Assembly (NCBI RefSeq): GCF_001468005.1 | Contig: NZ_LNYY01000019.1 | Coordinates: 1,277,941-1,341,940, forward strand | Source of the DNA: Legionella steelei | GTDB lineage: Bacteria; Pseudomonadota; Gammaproteobacteria; Legionellales; Legionellaceae | DNA length: 64,000 nucleotides | Reading direction: 5' to 3' | Part shown: positions 41,301 to 50,681 of the stretch, one piece after another | Layout of the letters: each line of letters starts with the position of its first letter | How positions within the stretch are numbered: position 1 is the first letter of the stretch | Notes under the pieces: generated by a model | What the model saw: the letters and a program-made list of their open reading frames with translations, nothing else | Database searches by the model: none | What the model was told of the DNA's origin: nothing | Program-made: the position numbers and the translations under genes

Positions 41301-41438
41301 CTCGACAACAGCGGCGAATCACACGTATCAGATGGTAGTCATAATCCTATGCCTCATCATCCTCCTATGTTTTCAGTAAAAAATTCGAAAAATAACCTCA
41401 AAGCTTCCCAAAAAGAGGTAATTAACTATAGTATGTAG
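38319..41438 (+). CDS. Large membrane protein of unknown function, candidate effector
   Basis: The start at 38319 (MPDFVTTNGHTQ) is preferred over an ATG at 38187 that overlaps the era promoter region; a GCGGA stretch lies upstream. The 1039-residue product has a soluble N-terminal half (to about 540) without recognised domain and a C-terminal half with several hydrophobic segments rich in Gly and Ala (about 570-600, 655-675, 745-785, 840-930). There is no signal peptide. The last 70 residues are hydrophilic with many Ser, His and Pro, followed by KASQKE near the end. Large proteins of this kind in Legionella are often Dot/Icm substrates; that is inference. It is followed after 85 bases by a coiled-coil gene. 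Confidence 0.75.
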   Translation: MPDFVTTNGHTQIIVPLTITPFSHQALPTVTGSPFSDEAGTVLYGHYDMEYLLPRGDRLRLIANHDKKTVQLMLFTHQADLIQLLPGERPSSLVSNIISKVHRYRIRSASYNQPLTSAQEQKLQLANECIDSLKGLLKRERKLASQDHEGHEELRKQVIDIIGHCSNQNRIIATAPLISEGTFGDILYESHKTAQHYSFNRVYSISRQDQMDFSRIVKNHEAGHPCLIWDSELHIGHNSKDLDDALRVICGYYKLPLAANLSDVPANRLAQLAAFFSKLWRDGHDWINYLAMNAKPEHKTEVLKRLDGLTITKITPYYKLQGVPQKGYPDLKSLITQLTNSPSEPISAGNTRKAKKALNQLPYGSWAIIAHKQLLLIRQESKIIQLRYFMHEELFYPLPEGQDLYTLGQVSKRHLYLPERVSLKLNAFISRIPRFFYKFYKSMYRFIHHLHDDFFNYIHDTHLPPKDSSELNKQQTQRAKARNSLILALENKGLLATGQTIEEFIKEQISNSPYIIARPNHPPSPHAYDNPFHRALEVIRHIASFFIDVSEKNPLIGSLAMAAYAYGGGAVLAPEFLKSILTKLHLHGLISGIEPTQKLAHWMSHGTISEAISASITYWQGVVAGGNLDKFFVEAVNVLKEDPAEIAIIASLALGLGYSLTKIIPSLGHEMGEFPYTNYAALGGKGGAAVYDTIMHPGDDWLLGTCKWLCKSFINLGKLCIAPFFEGYYYGFHDGFLKGWRKSGVLFTSLSKQVLAASADFILALLTVPLLEVSALFIHVPFRGITNLLTKTLAILGNINDIGKLLLSFSTRPPSDNLIASFRFSPLYGFTWPFGHFSDNAFFNICINSVRALCLPLLQLTKNCIILPIIDFISFSTRVGLTLLNPITRILAYALGSITCALGAVWDQSFGLLFAASAKGLAIACNWVDNQACTVKQTLLSFIESQRGHLYYWAFAPEDLKSHTTVNDAEYYSSDPRRYELIPHSSSHCLLQTLLDNSGESHVSDGSHNPMPHHPPMFSVKNSKNNLKASQKEVINYSM

Positions 41439-41523
41439 GGTACGTATTTTTAAAGCAGTCCACTTTGGTGTTTTATTGAACAGTATTATATAATTATAAT
41501 ATGCTGTAAGAGGATATAGACAT

Positions 41524-43197
41524 ATGACCATAGCGAAACGTTCCCTCGCAGAAATGCTTAAACAGGAAAAGCTTTCACCAGAAGAAATGAACGCTCTAGA
41601 CCAAAAACTAGGTGATGCGATAAAATCAAAATTCGGTGATGATCCTACTTTTGATCCTAACTCTTCAATAAATTTAAGCCATTTCGGCCTACAGGGGCCC
41701 GATAGTCTACGACGTTTCTTGTTAACACCTGCTGGCGAAACAACAACTGAGCGACTTGTTACTGAAAAAGAGAGAGAAAGAGAAATTGAAGCAGAGCGGC
41801 TACTGCAGTACCAAGAAGAAATCAGGATGGAAGCGCAAAGAAGAGCCTTTTTACATTGGCTCCTGACAGAAGAAGAAGCCGAATCCCAAAAAGCTCAGTA
41901 CGAGCTGATTGCAATGCAGCAAGAAAAAACGCTAAAAGATGAGCAAAAAGCGCAGCAAAAAGCAGCTACGCCTCAATCGAGTAAGGCACTTGAAGCGCGA
42001 ATCGAAGATTATAATAAACAAATAGATAAACTGATGGACGAACTTGAAGCTCTTGATAAGCGTACAGACAGGTTAAAACAAGATCGCAAATTAATTAATA
42101 ATAAATACAATGCGATGCAGAATAGTTTAGCCGATGCGCCTAAATTCGTACAAAAAACGGATAAAGAAATTCAAGCTGAGATTGTAAAACTCCAGAGAGA
42201 AGCTGATAAAATCGCTGATTCCATGATGACTCCAGGCTTATCAGACGAGGAAGTTTATAAAAAAGGCGATCAACTCAATGCAATAACCGCAAAAATTGCA
42301 AACTTAAATGATATACTTGCTAGCAAAAAAGTAGATGGCAAACAATTTGTTGATGCTAATGGAAAACCATCTTCCTATGAAAAGGCTGCTTTTGTTATTC
42401 CTAAAAATCAAAAAATTGTCAAAGATCCAGATGGGAATTATTATCTTATAAAAAATGGGAAAGATCTTAAAGATTTGAGTGACACCGAAAAGAATGACGC
42501 GCGAGAAGCATTCAAACTGGAGAAAAAAGACATCCAAGTCGTAAAAGACGTCATAAAAGACACCCAGCAGGCAGCATTACACTCCAACACGGCAAGTATG
42601 GCACAAGTTAAAACTGATAAATTAATGGTACAAAACCAAATCAACGCAATGGCCTCAGCCCGTGCAAGTCTAACGAAAGCTTTAACACAACAGTTGGCTC
42701 ATGATGGGTTGCCTATGCACCCACCAAAATCCAGCTTCACCGCTGGTACTCAACCAAGCTTGATTTCACTGCCACCAACACCATCACCAACACAATCACC
42801 GAAAGTCACCTCGACCCCGGTACCCACACCACAACAAGTTTATCAATCTGCATTTGTCCAAACCCTAGGTAAAGCAAAACAGCATGGTTCTCAAATGACT
42901 TGGGGTAAGTTATTTACATTTGTCGATAAAATTGAAAATGAAGATGAAAAAAAAGAAGCAGAGAAGTTCTTAAACAAAGAACTAGAAAACATCAAAATGA
43001 AAGACAAGCCAACTACTCTGGAGAAAATAAAGGCAATGTTAAAAAGTACCCCAGTACCTGAGGTCACAATGAATGCCTTTCTAGCACATATGGAAAAATT
43101 TGAAAATGCTTATAAGCCGTCTGTCACTGCAGAAAAGAGTCCCTTGGCACAACAACAACGACAAGAGCCGGTTTCTCCCTCCGCTACCAATACATAA
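41524..43197 (+). CDS. Coiled-coil protein with Pro-rich linker, candidate effector
   Basis: A 557-residue hydrophilic protein. Residues about 80-150 and 155-270 are highly charged and predicted to form long coiled coils (for example EREREIEAERLLQYQEE). About 395-430 is a Pro/Ser/Thr linker (LPPTPSPTQSPKVTSTPVPT). A helical region with DEKKEAEKFLNKELENIK follows, then a Gln/Pro/Ser tail. No signal peptide or membrane segment. AGGA of the leader lies 11 bases before the ATG. No family recognised; the coiled coils and accessory setting suggest a Legionella effector, unproved. Confidence 0.75.
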   Translation: MTIAKRSLAEMLKQEKLSPEEMNALDQKLGDAIKSKFGDDPTFDPNSSINLSHFGLQGPDSLRRFLLTPAGETTTERLVTEKEREREIEAERLLQYQEEIRMEAQRRAFLHWLLTEEEAESQKAQYELIAMQQEKTLKDEQKAQQKAATPQSSKALEARIEDYNKQIDKLMDELEALDKRTDRLKQDRKLINNKYNAMQNSLADAPKFVQKTDKEIQAEIVKLQREADKIADSMMTPGLSDEEVYKKGDQLNAITAKIANLNDILASKKVDGKQFVDANGKPSSYEKAAFVIPKNQKIVKDPDGNYYLIKNGKDLKDLSDTEKNDAREAFKLEKKDIQVVKDVIKDTQQAALHSNTASMAQVKTDKLMVQNQINAMASARASLTKALTQQLAHDGLPMHPPKSSFTAGTQPSLISLPPTPSPTQSPKVTSTPVPTPQQVYQSAFVQTLGKAKQHGSQMTWGKLFTFVDKIENEDEKKEAEKFLNKELENIKMKDKPTTLEKIKAMLKSTPVPEVTMNAFLAHMEKFENAYKPSVTAEKSPLAQQQRQEPVSPSATNT

Positions 43198-43219
43198 GTA
43201 TCTTCGCTTCAGAGAAAAT

Positions 43220-43255
43220 GTAACCTGAGAACATCCACTCGGATGCTCGGGTTAC
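43220..43255. terminator. Stem-loop after the coiled-coil gene
   Basis: GTAACCTGAG and CTCGGGTTAC pair over 10 bp with a G-T pair, and CATCC/GGATG extend the stem inside. It starts 22 bases after the stop codon. It looks like a remote member of the GTAGCC repeat family acting as terminator. Confidence 0.6.
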
Positions 43256-43415
43256 ACTTGAATTTCTTTAAACTAATTAATATCCTTAATTTCTTCAGCC
43301 AACAATCATTAATATACTTGCCAATACCATCTAACTCTTCTAACATTAAGCTTTATGCTTTTACCCTTTTGCAACAAAATTTACTAAAAAATATACATCA
43401 CTGTTAGGACTCACT

Positions 43416-43973
43416 ATGATCTTAGATAAGTTACTGGGCAATCAATCTGTAATTATATCACTGGATGTAGACAATTTTTTGTTTGAACGATTACAACAAA
43501 TTCAAGAAGCTGGGTTTGACTTAGTAGAAATTAACTCAACCGATCAAAATCTATTAGCACAAACAATTGCCCACTATCCTTCTCTTAAAATTGGTGCCGG
43601 TGGTGTAATTGACACGCAACAACTTGAAAATTGTTATCAGGCAGGAGTACATTTCGCGACCAGCCCTGGCCATCTACCTGAAATAGCTCAAACAGCAAAT
43701 GTTTATTCATTCAATTATTTACCAGGAGTGGCTACCATTTCAGAAGCCATGGCTGTGATGAGCCTCGGTTACACACATGTTCGCCCCTTCCCTGCGGACT
43801 TAGCCTTTTGTACTCTTTTGAATAAATGCCTGCCGCACCTCAAATTATTCCCTGCTGAAATTGAATGGGAAGAAGCAGAACACTTTCTAAATTTACCTGC
43901 AGTAGCCGCTGTGAGTATCCATAATCCAGATACAAAACAGCTCAGTTCCCTTACAACAAGCATTTTGGCATAG
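43416..43973 (+). CDS. KDPG/KHG aldolase-like protein with altered active site
   Basis: A 185-residue protein with the Eda fold pattern: VEINSTD in place of LEVTLRT, IGAGGVIDTQQL for VGAGTVLNPQQL, FATSPG for FAISPG, and LPGVATISEAM for IPGISTVSELM. The Schiff-base Lys of Eda (in KFFPAE) is Arg123 here (HVRPFPAD), and the C-terminal phosphate-binding GGI/GGS loops are replaced. KLFPAE appears 20 residues later, where it does not align with the catalytic site. It is therefore probably not an ordinary KDPG aldolase. It is shorter than Eda (about 210). It sits alone within an accessory block. Confidence 0.72.
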   Translation: MILDKLLGNQSVIISLDVDNFLFERLQQIQEAGFDLVEINSTDQNLLAQTIAHYPSLKIGAGGVIDTQQLENCYQAGVHFATSPGHLPEIAQTANVYSFNYLPGVATISEAMAVMSLGYTHVRPFPADLAFCTLLNKCLPHLKLFPAEIEWEEAEHFLNLPAVAAVSIHNPDTKQLSSLTTSILA

Positions 43974-44104
43974 CCCTAATTTTTAAAAATGGGTCACGAG
44001 GATAATCTTGGTGACCATTTCTACGCTAAAAATCCATGTAATGTTTCCTTAATGTTACACAGCCTATAATAAAGATAATCGCAGTATTATTATAGGGGGT
44101 CTTT

Positions 44105-46033
44105 ATGCTTACAGAGGCTATATTACAAGAAGCGATTACCACCCTTTCCAGCTTTAATGGAAAAACTAAAAAAGATCCTAACTTTAATCAATACAAAAAA
44201 GGCATAGAAGACCAACTCATTGGGTTTATTATACATTGCAAGAAACTGCCGCTTAGCCAGCAGTTAGAGTATATTGCTAAAGAAATGCATGACATCCCAG
44301 GCAACAAAGAGAATATGTCTGCGAAAATTGAAGATTCTAGTGGTAAAAATCGTACCTGGACTTTAATGTTTGCTTTAGCAGCATTGGCAATAGAACGCAA
44401 ACACGATCTAGCCCCAGGTCATCCAGAAATCGCCCCTATCGATAAACTACTATCCGGATTAAGCAATGGATGGGTTAATAAGTTTGCTTCTATACGATTG
44501 GGATTAAAACTTAATAATGATGCAATTAATAACCTCCTAGAAGGAATGAAGGGTTGGATTCAAAAATATGACATCAAACAAGATAAAGAATCCACGCATG
44601 AAGTTTTATTAGCACTTTATGCTGCAGCATGCGCACTTGAGCAAAAGTTAGCAAGCTCCAGTATGGTGCCAGAACGATTTCCACCGCTAATGTTAGATAT
44701 AAAAAACTTGATTGCTAACAAGTTTAATGAATTAAAACAACAATTGAATCAGGAAAGCAGACTCGATAAAGCTCCAACCCCAGTAAGTGGAGCGTTGATG
44801 CCACTTCTCCCTAAAAATGAGGTTTTATATCGACAGTTCAAAGAACAATTAGTGCTTTTAAAAATTCAACAAGAGCAAATCCAACAAAAAATACATGACT
44901 TTTCACAAGAAAAATTGGACCGACTCAATGAATTACAACTGTTGGTGAACGCTCATGAAATAAACGAAAAGAATAAAATGAGCCAGTTTTGGAAAAAGTA
45001 TGATACCTCAGAAAAATTCAATCAACTTATGGCGGATCTTAATGTACCTCAACAAGAAAGACCTAGTTGGCAACAATACTTTAATTACCAGCATGGCTCG
45101 TATCTACAACAAGCTGCAGCAACATTTTGGACCGGGAATTGGGGGCCCTCTACAAAATGGGGTGGAATTGCAAGTGATACGATTTCTTTGACAGTACTCA
45201 TCGGCAAAAGTGATGCTGTTATCAAACCGCTACAAGACATTTCCACTCAAATTAAAAAACAAAAATCAACAGATGATAAAAAATCATACCGACTCATTGC
45301 AGAGATAGAAAAGGAATTAAAAAACTTAGCGGATTTAAAAAAGGTCACGCTGGATTCGCTAGGAGAGCACCTTCACAGCATTATGGAGCACAAAAAAACA
45401 AATACCTTAGAGAAAATAAATAGTGATATCGAAGAATTTAAAAGGAATTTAGAAAAACAAAAAGTCATGGTCAAATCTCTAAAAGAAATTCATGAAAAAA
45501 TTGAAACATTGAAAAACAATGTAGATTGTCCTGAAGTTGAAAAAGCCTTTGCACTATTTCTAAATGAAGCGATTAATACCATTAGCTACACAAAAGCCCC
45601 TTTCCCATCTGACTTACCCACAGCAGAAAAATTTATTGCCTTAGACAAATCACTAACTAGAGCCACCGATAACGTACAAGGACTCCAATTGAGTCTAAAT
45701 CATATGGTTGAAGCATCTACTGAGCAAGCAAAAAGTATGCAAAAAGAGAGTGTCATTCAATTAGTGACTCAATTTGTCGAATCGAAAGAAAATACATTGG
45801 GTCATACATTATTATCGATTTTTTCATCTTCTTACAGGACACTGTTTGATGCGCTAAAAAGTACTCTAGAAGAGAAGTCACCTGAAATAAAATTTAATAA
45901 GATGAAAGCGGTATTAGGTATAACTGATAAGCCTTCACAAAAAAAAGAAATTGCAGGTCAATTTAAAAAATTAAAAGAAAAAGCAGAAGAAACTCTGAGT
46001 GACAAAATACCCGTTTATGGAAATAATTCATAA
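44105..46033 (+). CDS. Large helical protein, candidate effector
   Basis: A 642-residue hydrophilic protein, start supported by a GGGGG stretch 6-10 bases before the ATG. The first 220 residues look helical (LMFALAALAIERKHDL, LLALYAAACALEQKLAS); about 240-290 and 380-460 are coiled coil. There is no signal peptide or membrane helix. The C-terminal 25 residues (KEKAEETLSDKIPVYGNNS) hold an acidic EKAEE cluster like the E-block of some Dot/Icm signals. No enzymatic motif was recognised. It stands alone, convergent with lspA. Confidence 0.72.
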   Translation: MLTEAILQEAITTLSSFNGKTKKDPNFNQYKKGIEDQLIGFIIHCKKLPLSQQLEYIAKEMHDIPGNKENMSAKIEDSSGKNRTWTLMFALAALAIERKHDLAPGHPEIAPIDKLLSGLSNGWVNKFASIRLGLKLNNDAINNLLEGMKGWIQKYDIKQDKESTHEVLLALYAAACALEQKLASSSMVPERFPPLMLDIKNLIANKFNELKQQLNQESRLDKAPTPVSGALMPLLPKNEVLYRQFKEQLVLLKIQQEQIQQKIHDFSQEKLDRLNELQLLVNAHEINEKNKMSQFWKKYDTSEKFNQLMADLNVPQQERPSWQQYFNYQHGSYLQQAAATFWTGNWGPSTKWGGIASDTISLTVLIGKSDAVIKPLQDISTQIKKQKSTDDKKSYRLIAEIEKELKNLADLKKVTLDSLGEHLHSIMEHKKTNTLEKINSDIEEFKRNLEKQKVMVKSLKEIHEKIETLKNNVDCPEVEKAFALFLNEAINTISYTKAPFPSDLPTAEKFIALDKSLTRATDNVQGLQLSLNHMVEASTEQAKSMQKESVIQLVTQFVESKENTLGHTLLSIFSSSYRTLFDALKSTLEEKSPEIKFNKMKAVLGITDKPSQKKEIAGQFKKLKEKAEETLSDKIPVYGNNS

Positions 46034-46135
46034 GAAAAAATGAATTTTCATCAAGAGTAATCTAGTCTAATAGACGATATGTATGAGCATGTACGCAGTT
46101 TCGTAAACGCCTCAGGATTACTAAGTAGTGAACAA

Positions 46136-46606
46136 TTACGAGTCCTGTTTATTCACCAATAAATCCAAAAGGAAAAATCCAGCCCCGATACAAATCGCGC
46201 TGTCCGCTACGTTAAAAGTAGCAAAATGATGGTGTTTATAGTAGACATCTATGAAATCAATCACGTAGCCATGAAAGGCTCTATCGAACAAATTACCAAT
46301 CGCTCCTCCTAAAATCAAGCTAATTCCCGCCAAAAGCAATTTGGCCTGACTCGCAGTGCGATACAACCAGATAGCAAGAATAATACTTACAATGAGACTA
46401 AAACCAGAGAAGAACCATCGGTGCCAATCCCCGGCACCGCTTAAAAAACTAAATGCTGCACCGGAGTTATAAGCCAGGGTCAGATTAAACATAGGAAAAA
46501 CAGGCAATGGTTTATACGGAATTAAAAGAACGCTCACTAAGTATTTGCTTGCCTGATCACAAACAATTACTGCAAGACTGAGCATAAACCACGGCCATTT
46601 TTTCAT
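46136..46606 (-). CDS. lspA: Lipoprotein signal peptidase II
   Basis: A 156-residue inner-membrane aspartyl protease with four helices. The family boxes [29 protein letters not shown] and FNVADSAI are all present and hold both catalytic Asp. It removes signal peptides from diacylglyceryl-modified prolipoproteins. It overlaps ileS by 4 bases, the usual ileS-lspA pair. The gene is intact. Confidence 0.97.
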   Translation of the reverse strand: MKKWPWFMLSLAVIVCDQASKYLVSVLLIPYKPLPVFPMFNLTLAYNSGAAFSFLSGAGDWHRWFFSGFSLIVSIILAIWLYRTASQAKLLLAGISLILGGAIGNLFDRAFHGYVIDFIDVYYKHHHFATFNVADSAICIGAGFFLLDLLVNKQDS

Positions 46607-49398
46607 ATAAATTGCCTCATTTCCTCTTGACCACTAATATTACCAACACATCGTAAACACAACTCAGGATGCAGTCCATCTTGGCCAACATCAGGTCGTC
46701 TGTGCCAACAACGAGCACACTTTTCGTGTGAACTTGCAGAAACTGCAATAGAAACACCATATGCAGTAGCCGACAATCCAGTTGGGGCTGAACTCATAGG
46801 ATGAACTATCGCATCGGATGTGATTAATAAAAAGCGTAGCTCTTCGCCCAAACGCGTTAGCTTAGGTAGTACTTTATCGTCTGCATACAAAGTCACCTCA
46901 GCAGCTAAAGCAGAACCAATCTCTCCTTTTTGACGTGTTTCTTCCAAAGCCTTATTGACTTCGTCACGAATTAAATGCAACTCATCCCAATCCGCCATAT
47001 TTACATCATCTATCTTTGGCCAAGCATCATACCAAAGCTCAGTAAACACTGAATCTTGATTGTAACCAGGTATATAGCGTCCTATTTCTTCTGCAGTAAA
47101 AGACAATATAGGTGCGAGCCAAAGAGTGAACGATCGAATTATATGATACATCGCAGTTTGGCAAGAGCGTCTGGCCTTACTTTCTTTAGCACTGGTGTAT
47201 TGTCTGTCCTTAATCAAATCAAGATAAAAACTTCCCATATCAACTGCACAGAAATTATGGATTTTTTGGTAAATAATATGGAATTGATAGCTCTCATAGG
47301 CTTCTATAATTTCTTCTTGCAAGAGCTGGCTACGCTTTAATGCCCATTTATCTAATTCCAAAAGATCTTTTTCGTGTACGCAATCAACTACCGGATCAAA
47401 ATCAAATAAGTTTGCCAATAAAAAGCGAGCTGTATTACGAATTCTTCGATAAGCATCTGCATTTCGTTTGATAATCTCGTCCGAAATACTCACTTCATGT
47501 CGATAATCCGTAGAAGCCACCCATAAACGCAAAATATCAGCGCCATACTGATTGACCAGTTGATCTAATGCCACATAGTTTCCTTTGGATTTTGAAAGTT
47601 TTTTACCCTCAGCATCCACAGTATAACCATGGGTCAACACGGTTTTATAAGGAGCAACACCATACATAGCCACTGAAGTAGTGAGTGACGAGTTAAACCA
47701 GCCACGATGCTGGTCGGAACCCTCAAAGTAAATATCTGCGGGGAAAGCTAACGTATCATTTTGTTGTAAAACACAAAAATGGGTGACACCAGAATCAAAC
47801 CACACATCCATAGTGTCATTAATTTTGTCATAAAACGCCGCATCATCCCCAAGTAACTCACTTGCGTCCAGTTCGAACCATGCATCAATACCCGATTTCT
47901 CAATCAGTAAAGCAATTTGCTCAATGAGCTCTAGTGTCTTAGGATGTAATTCACGTGTCGTGTTATGGACAAATAAAGGCATGGGAGTACCCCAAGCTCT
48001 TTGCCTTGATATACACCAGTCAGGTCTATTTTCAACCATATTACTGATACGGGCCTTCCCCCAATCAGGAACCCATGTAACTTTATCAATTTCGCTAACA
48101 ATATGTTCTCTTAGCTGGCTTTTATCCATAGAGATAAACCATTGAGGCGTAGCTAAGAAAATCATTGGTGATTTATGCCGCCAACAATGAGGATAACTGT
48201 GTCTGATATTCTCTTTAGCCAAAAGCACACCTTTCTCAGCTAAAACGCCCAAAATCGTGTCATTCGACTTTAATACAGAAAGCCCAGCAAATAATTCTAC
48301 ATCATCAGCAAAACAACCATTTCCTTTAACTGGATTAATTAGCGGTAAATTATAAGTTTGTCCTACTAAATAATCATCTGGGCCATGAGCAGGTGCAGTA
48401 TGTACACTTCCAGTACCTGATTCGGTAGTGACATGCTCCCCTAAGATCACAGGTACAACTCGATTGTAAAAAGGATGTTTTAACTTCAAATGTTCAAAAA
48501 CCTTTCCTTTTGCTGCCCCACGAATTGTGTAGTGACTCATCCCATAGCGAGCCATCGCAGACTCCACCAAGTCAGTGGCAAGTATTAAATAAGAATCACC
48601 GGTATCAACCAAAGAATAATCAACTGCTGGATGCAAGCATACTGCTTCATTGGCAGGTAAGGTCCATGGTGTAGTCGTCCAAATAGGCAGGCTAAGCGGT
48701 TTTGTTTCTGCATTTATAGGAAATAAACCAATAAACTCTTCAGGTTTTACTGCAAAAAAAGCAACATCTATTGATGGTGAGGTTTTCTCATCGTAGTCAA
48801 CCTCTGCCTCAGCTAAAGCTGAACCACAATCAATACACCAATGTACGGGTTTAAAACCTTGTTGCAAATGACCATTTTTGATCATTAGACCGAGTGCACG
48901 CACAATATTGGCTTCATAACGAAAATCCATAGTGACATAGGGATTATACCAATCGCCAAACACACCGAGTCTTTGAAACTCATCGCGCTGGATATCGATT
49001 TGGCCAGCAGCATACTCGCGACATTTGGCACGAAATACTTTCGCAGTTACTTTATCACCAACACGGCCTATCTTTTTCTCTACATTGAGTTCAATAGGTA
49101 ATCCATGACAATCCCAACCAGGGACAAAGGGGGCGTCATATCCGCTGAATGATTTAGATTTAACAATAATATCTTTAAGAATTTTATTTAACGCATGTCC
49201 GCAATGCAAATGGCCATTCGCATAAGGAGGACCATCATGCAAAATGAAGCGCTTACTTCCAGCACGCGCACTACGAATTTTTTCATATACCTTTTTAGCC
49301 TGCCAATTGGCCAAAACCTCCGGCTCTCGAGTAGCCAAACTTGCCTTCATCGGAAATGAGGTATTGGGAAGATTTAATGTATCTTTATATTCTGCCAT
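46603..49398 (-). CDS. ileS: Isoleucyl-tRNA synthetase
   Basis: A 931-residue class I synthetase. The ATG at 49398 ([17 protein letters not shown]) matches the family N-terminus better than one 14 codons upstream. HLHCGH is the HIGH-type motif, KKLSKSKGN the KMSKS motif, and the insertion holds the editing domain ([12 protein letters not shown]). The C-terminal zinc finger CARCW with CLRC is present. It charges tRNA-Ile and edits valine. It precedes lspA with a 4-base overlap. Confidence 0.98.
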   Translation of the reverse strand: MAEYKDTLNLPNTSFPMKASLATREPEVLANWQAKKVYEKIRSARAGSKRFILHDGPPYANGHLHCGHALNKILKDIIVKSKSFSGYDAPFVPGWDCHGLPIELNVEKKIGRVGDKVTAKVFRAKCREYAAGQIDIQRDEFQRLGVFGDWYNPYVTMDFRYEANIVRALGLMIKNGHLQQGFKPVHWCIDCGSALAEAEVDYDEKTSPSIDVAFFAVKPEEFIGLFPINAETKPLSLPIWTTTPWTLPANEAVCLHPAVDYSLVDTGDSYLILATDLVESAMARYGMSHYTIRGAAKGKVFEHLKLKHPFYNRVVPVILGEHVTTESGTGSVHTAPAHGPDDYLVGQTYNLPLINPVKGNGCFADDVELFAGLSVLKSNDTILGVLAEKGVLLAKENIRHSYPHCWRHKSPMIFLATPQWFISMDKSQLREHIVSEIDKVTWVPDWGKARISNMVENRPDWCISRQRAWGTPMPLFVHNTTRELHPKTLELIEQIALLIEKSGIDAWFELDASELLGDDAAFYDKINDTMDVWFDSGVTHFCVLQQNDTLAFPADIYFEGSDQHRGWFNSSLTTSVAMYGVAPYKTVLTHGYTVDAEGKKLSKSKGNYVALDQLVNQYGADILRLWVASTDYRHEVSISDEIIKRNADAYRRIRNTARFLLANLFDFDPVVDCVHEKDLLELDKWALKRSQLLQEEIIEAYESYQFHIIYQKIHNFCAVDMGSFYLDLIKDRQYTSAKESKARRSCQTAMYHIIRSFTLWLAPILSFTAEEIGRYIPGYNQDSVFTELWYDAWPKIDDVNMADWDELHLIRDEVNKALEETRQKGEIGSALAAEVTLYADDKVLPKLTRLGEELRFLLITSDAIVHPMSSAPTGLSATAYGVSIAVSASSHEKCARCWHRRPDVGQDGLHPELCLRCVGNISGQEEMRQFI

Positions 49399-49528
49399 AA
49401 GGTTCACTCTGCAAATCGTTAAACTTGGGTGATTACTCACCTCGGATCAGGGAATAATCACATTTAATGCATCTTGAATGAAAAAGATTTTAAACAGCAC
49501 GCCCCGGCCAATCCAAAATATTTTTCAT

Positions 49529-50503
49529 TCAATCTGCATTCAAATCCACACCCAGATTTTGATATTGAGGTAGTTCATTATAATTCCTAAGGAATTCCTT
49601 TGCTGCTGCAATATCATCATAAATCTGCGCAATTAAAGCATCCACTGAAGTAAATTTAACTTCATCGCGCAATTTGTGCAAGAAAAACACCTGCAATAAT
49701 TCGCCATAAATTGACCGTTCAAAATCAAATAGATGCACTTCTAAAACATTCTTACTTCCATCCACTGTAGGGCGACGACCAACATTAGCGACACCATACA
49801 CTATTTGGGATACGATTCGAACTTGCACTACAAACACGCCCTGTATAGGAAGTGCGGTACGATGAAGAGCGAGATTTGCCGTTGGAATCCCCCACTGACG
49901 TCCTCGACCATCCCCATGTAATACACGTCCACAAATACTATAAAGTCTGCCTAAGTATTTTGCGGCAGTATTCAGATCACCATGCTGCAAGGCCATTCTA
50001 ATTCGTGTTGAGCTAATTCGATCTTCATTCATACAAAAATTTGAATAAATACTCACATCACAGGCATGTTCTGCGCTCAACTCCATCAACAAACGTACAT
50101 CCCCTTCCCTGTTTTTACCAAAACGAAAATCCTCACCGACCAAAAGATAGTTCACATTTAATATAGAAAATAAATAAGTGCGGACAAAATCAGCTGCTGA
50201 TGTTTGTGCTAATGCATTATCAAACTTAATACAGTATACATAATCAATCTGACACGTACGTAGAACATCTAATTTTTCTCTTAAACTTGAGAGTCTGGCA
50301 GGTGCTTTCTCCTGTTGAAAATACTCTCTGGGCTGAGGCTCAAATAAAATAAGGACTAATGGCAACTTTAAGTGATTTGCTTTATTTCTTAAAGTCTTAA
50401 GAAGATTTTGATGGCCTAAATGTACTCCATCAAAATTACCAATAGTAGCTACCACGCCTTTATCAAAAGCAGAAACGTGTTGAATGCCGCGCAACAATTT
50501 CAT
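49529..50503 (-). CDS. ribF: Bifunctional riboflavin kinase / FAD synthetase
   Basis: A 324-residue enzyme. The N-terminal FMN adenylyltransferase domain has GNFDGVHLGHQNLL and the SSTRIRMALQHGD region; the C-terminal riboflavin kinase domain has GRGRQWGIPTANLAL and NVGRRPTVDG. It makes FMN then FAD from riboflavin. It precedes ileS-lspA on the same strand, the common gammaproteobacterial order ribF-ileS-lspA. Confidence 0.97.
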   Translation of the reverse strand: MKLLRGIQHVSAFDKGVVATIGNFDGVHLGHQNLLKTLRNKANHLKLPLVLILFEPQPREYFQQEKAPARLSSLREKLDVLRTCQIDYVYCIKFDNALAQTSAADFVRTYLFSILNVNYLLVGEDFRFGKNREGDVRLLMELSAEHACDVSIYSNFCMNEDRISSTRIRMALQHGDLNTAAKYLGRLYSICGRVLHGDGRGRQWGIPTANLALHRTALPIQGVFVVQVRIVSQIVYGVANVGRRPTVDGSKNVLEVHLFDFERSIYGELLQVFFLHKLRDEVKFTSVDALIAQIYDDIAAAKEFLRNYNELPQYQNLGVDLNAD

Positions 50504-50621
50504 ATGTAGTTCAATCGTGTCACGTGAAATCTGATAGTATACTTGTTTTCTATGCTATTGAGAAATATTAAGAGAGATTCAAACCTGATATTCGAGTAGC
50601 GAAACCAAGGAATAAAGAAGT

Positions 50622-50657
50622 ACAACCCGGGTTACGCTACGCTACACCCAGGTTACA
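50622..50657. repeat. AACCCGGG/CACCCAGG repeat copy
   Basis: ACAACCCGGGTTACGCTACG and CTACACCCAGGTTACATT form a partial copy of the GTAGCC family, read on the opposite strand. It lies between the ribF start and the universal stress protein gene. Confidence 0.6.
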
Positions 50658-50681
50658 TTCTTTTTATTTTATAATTATTCT

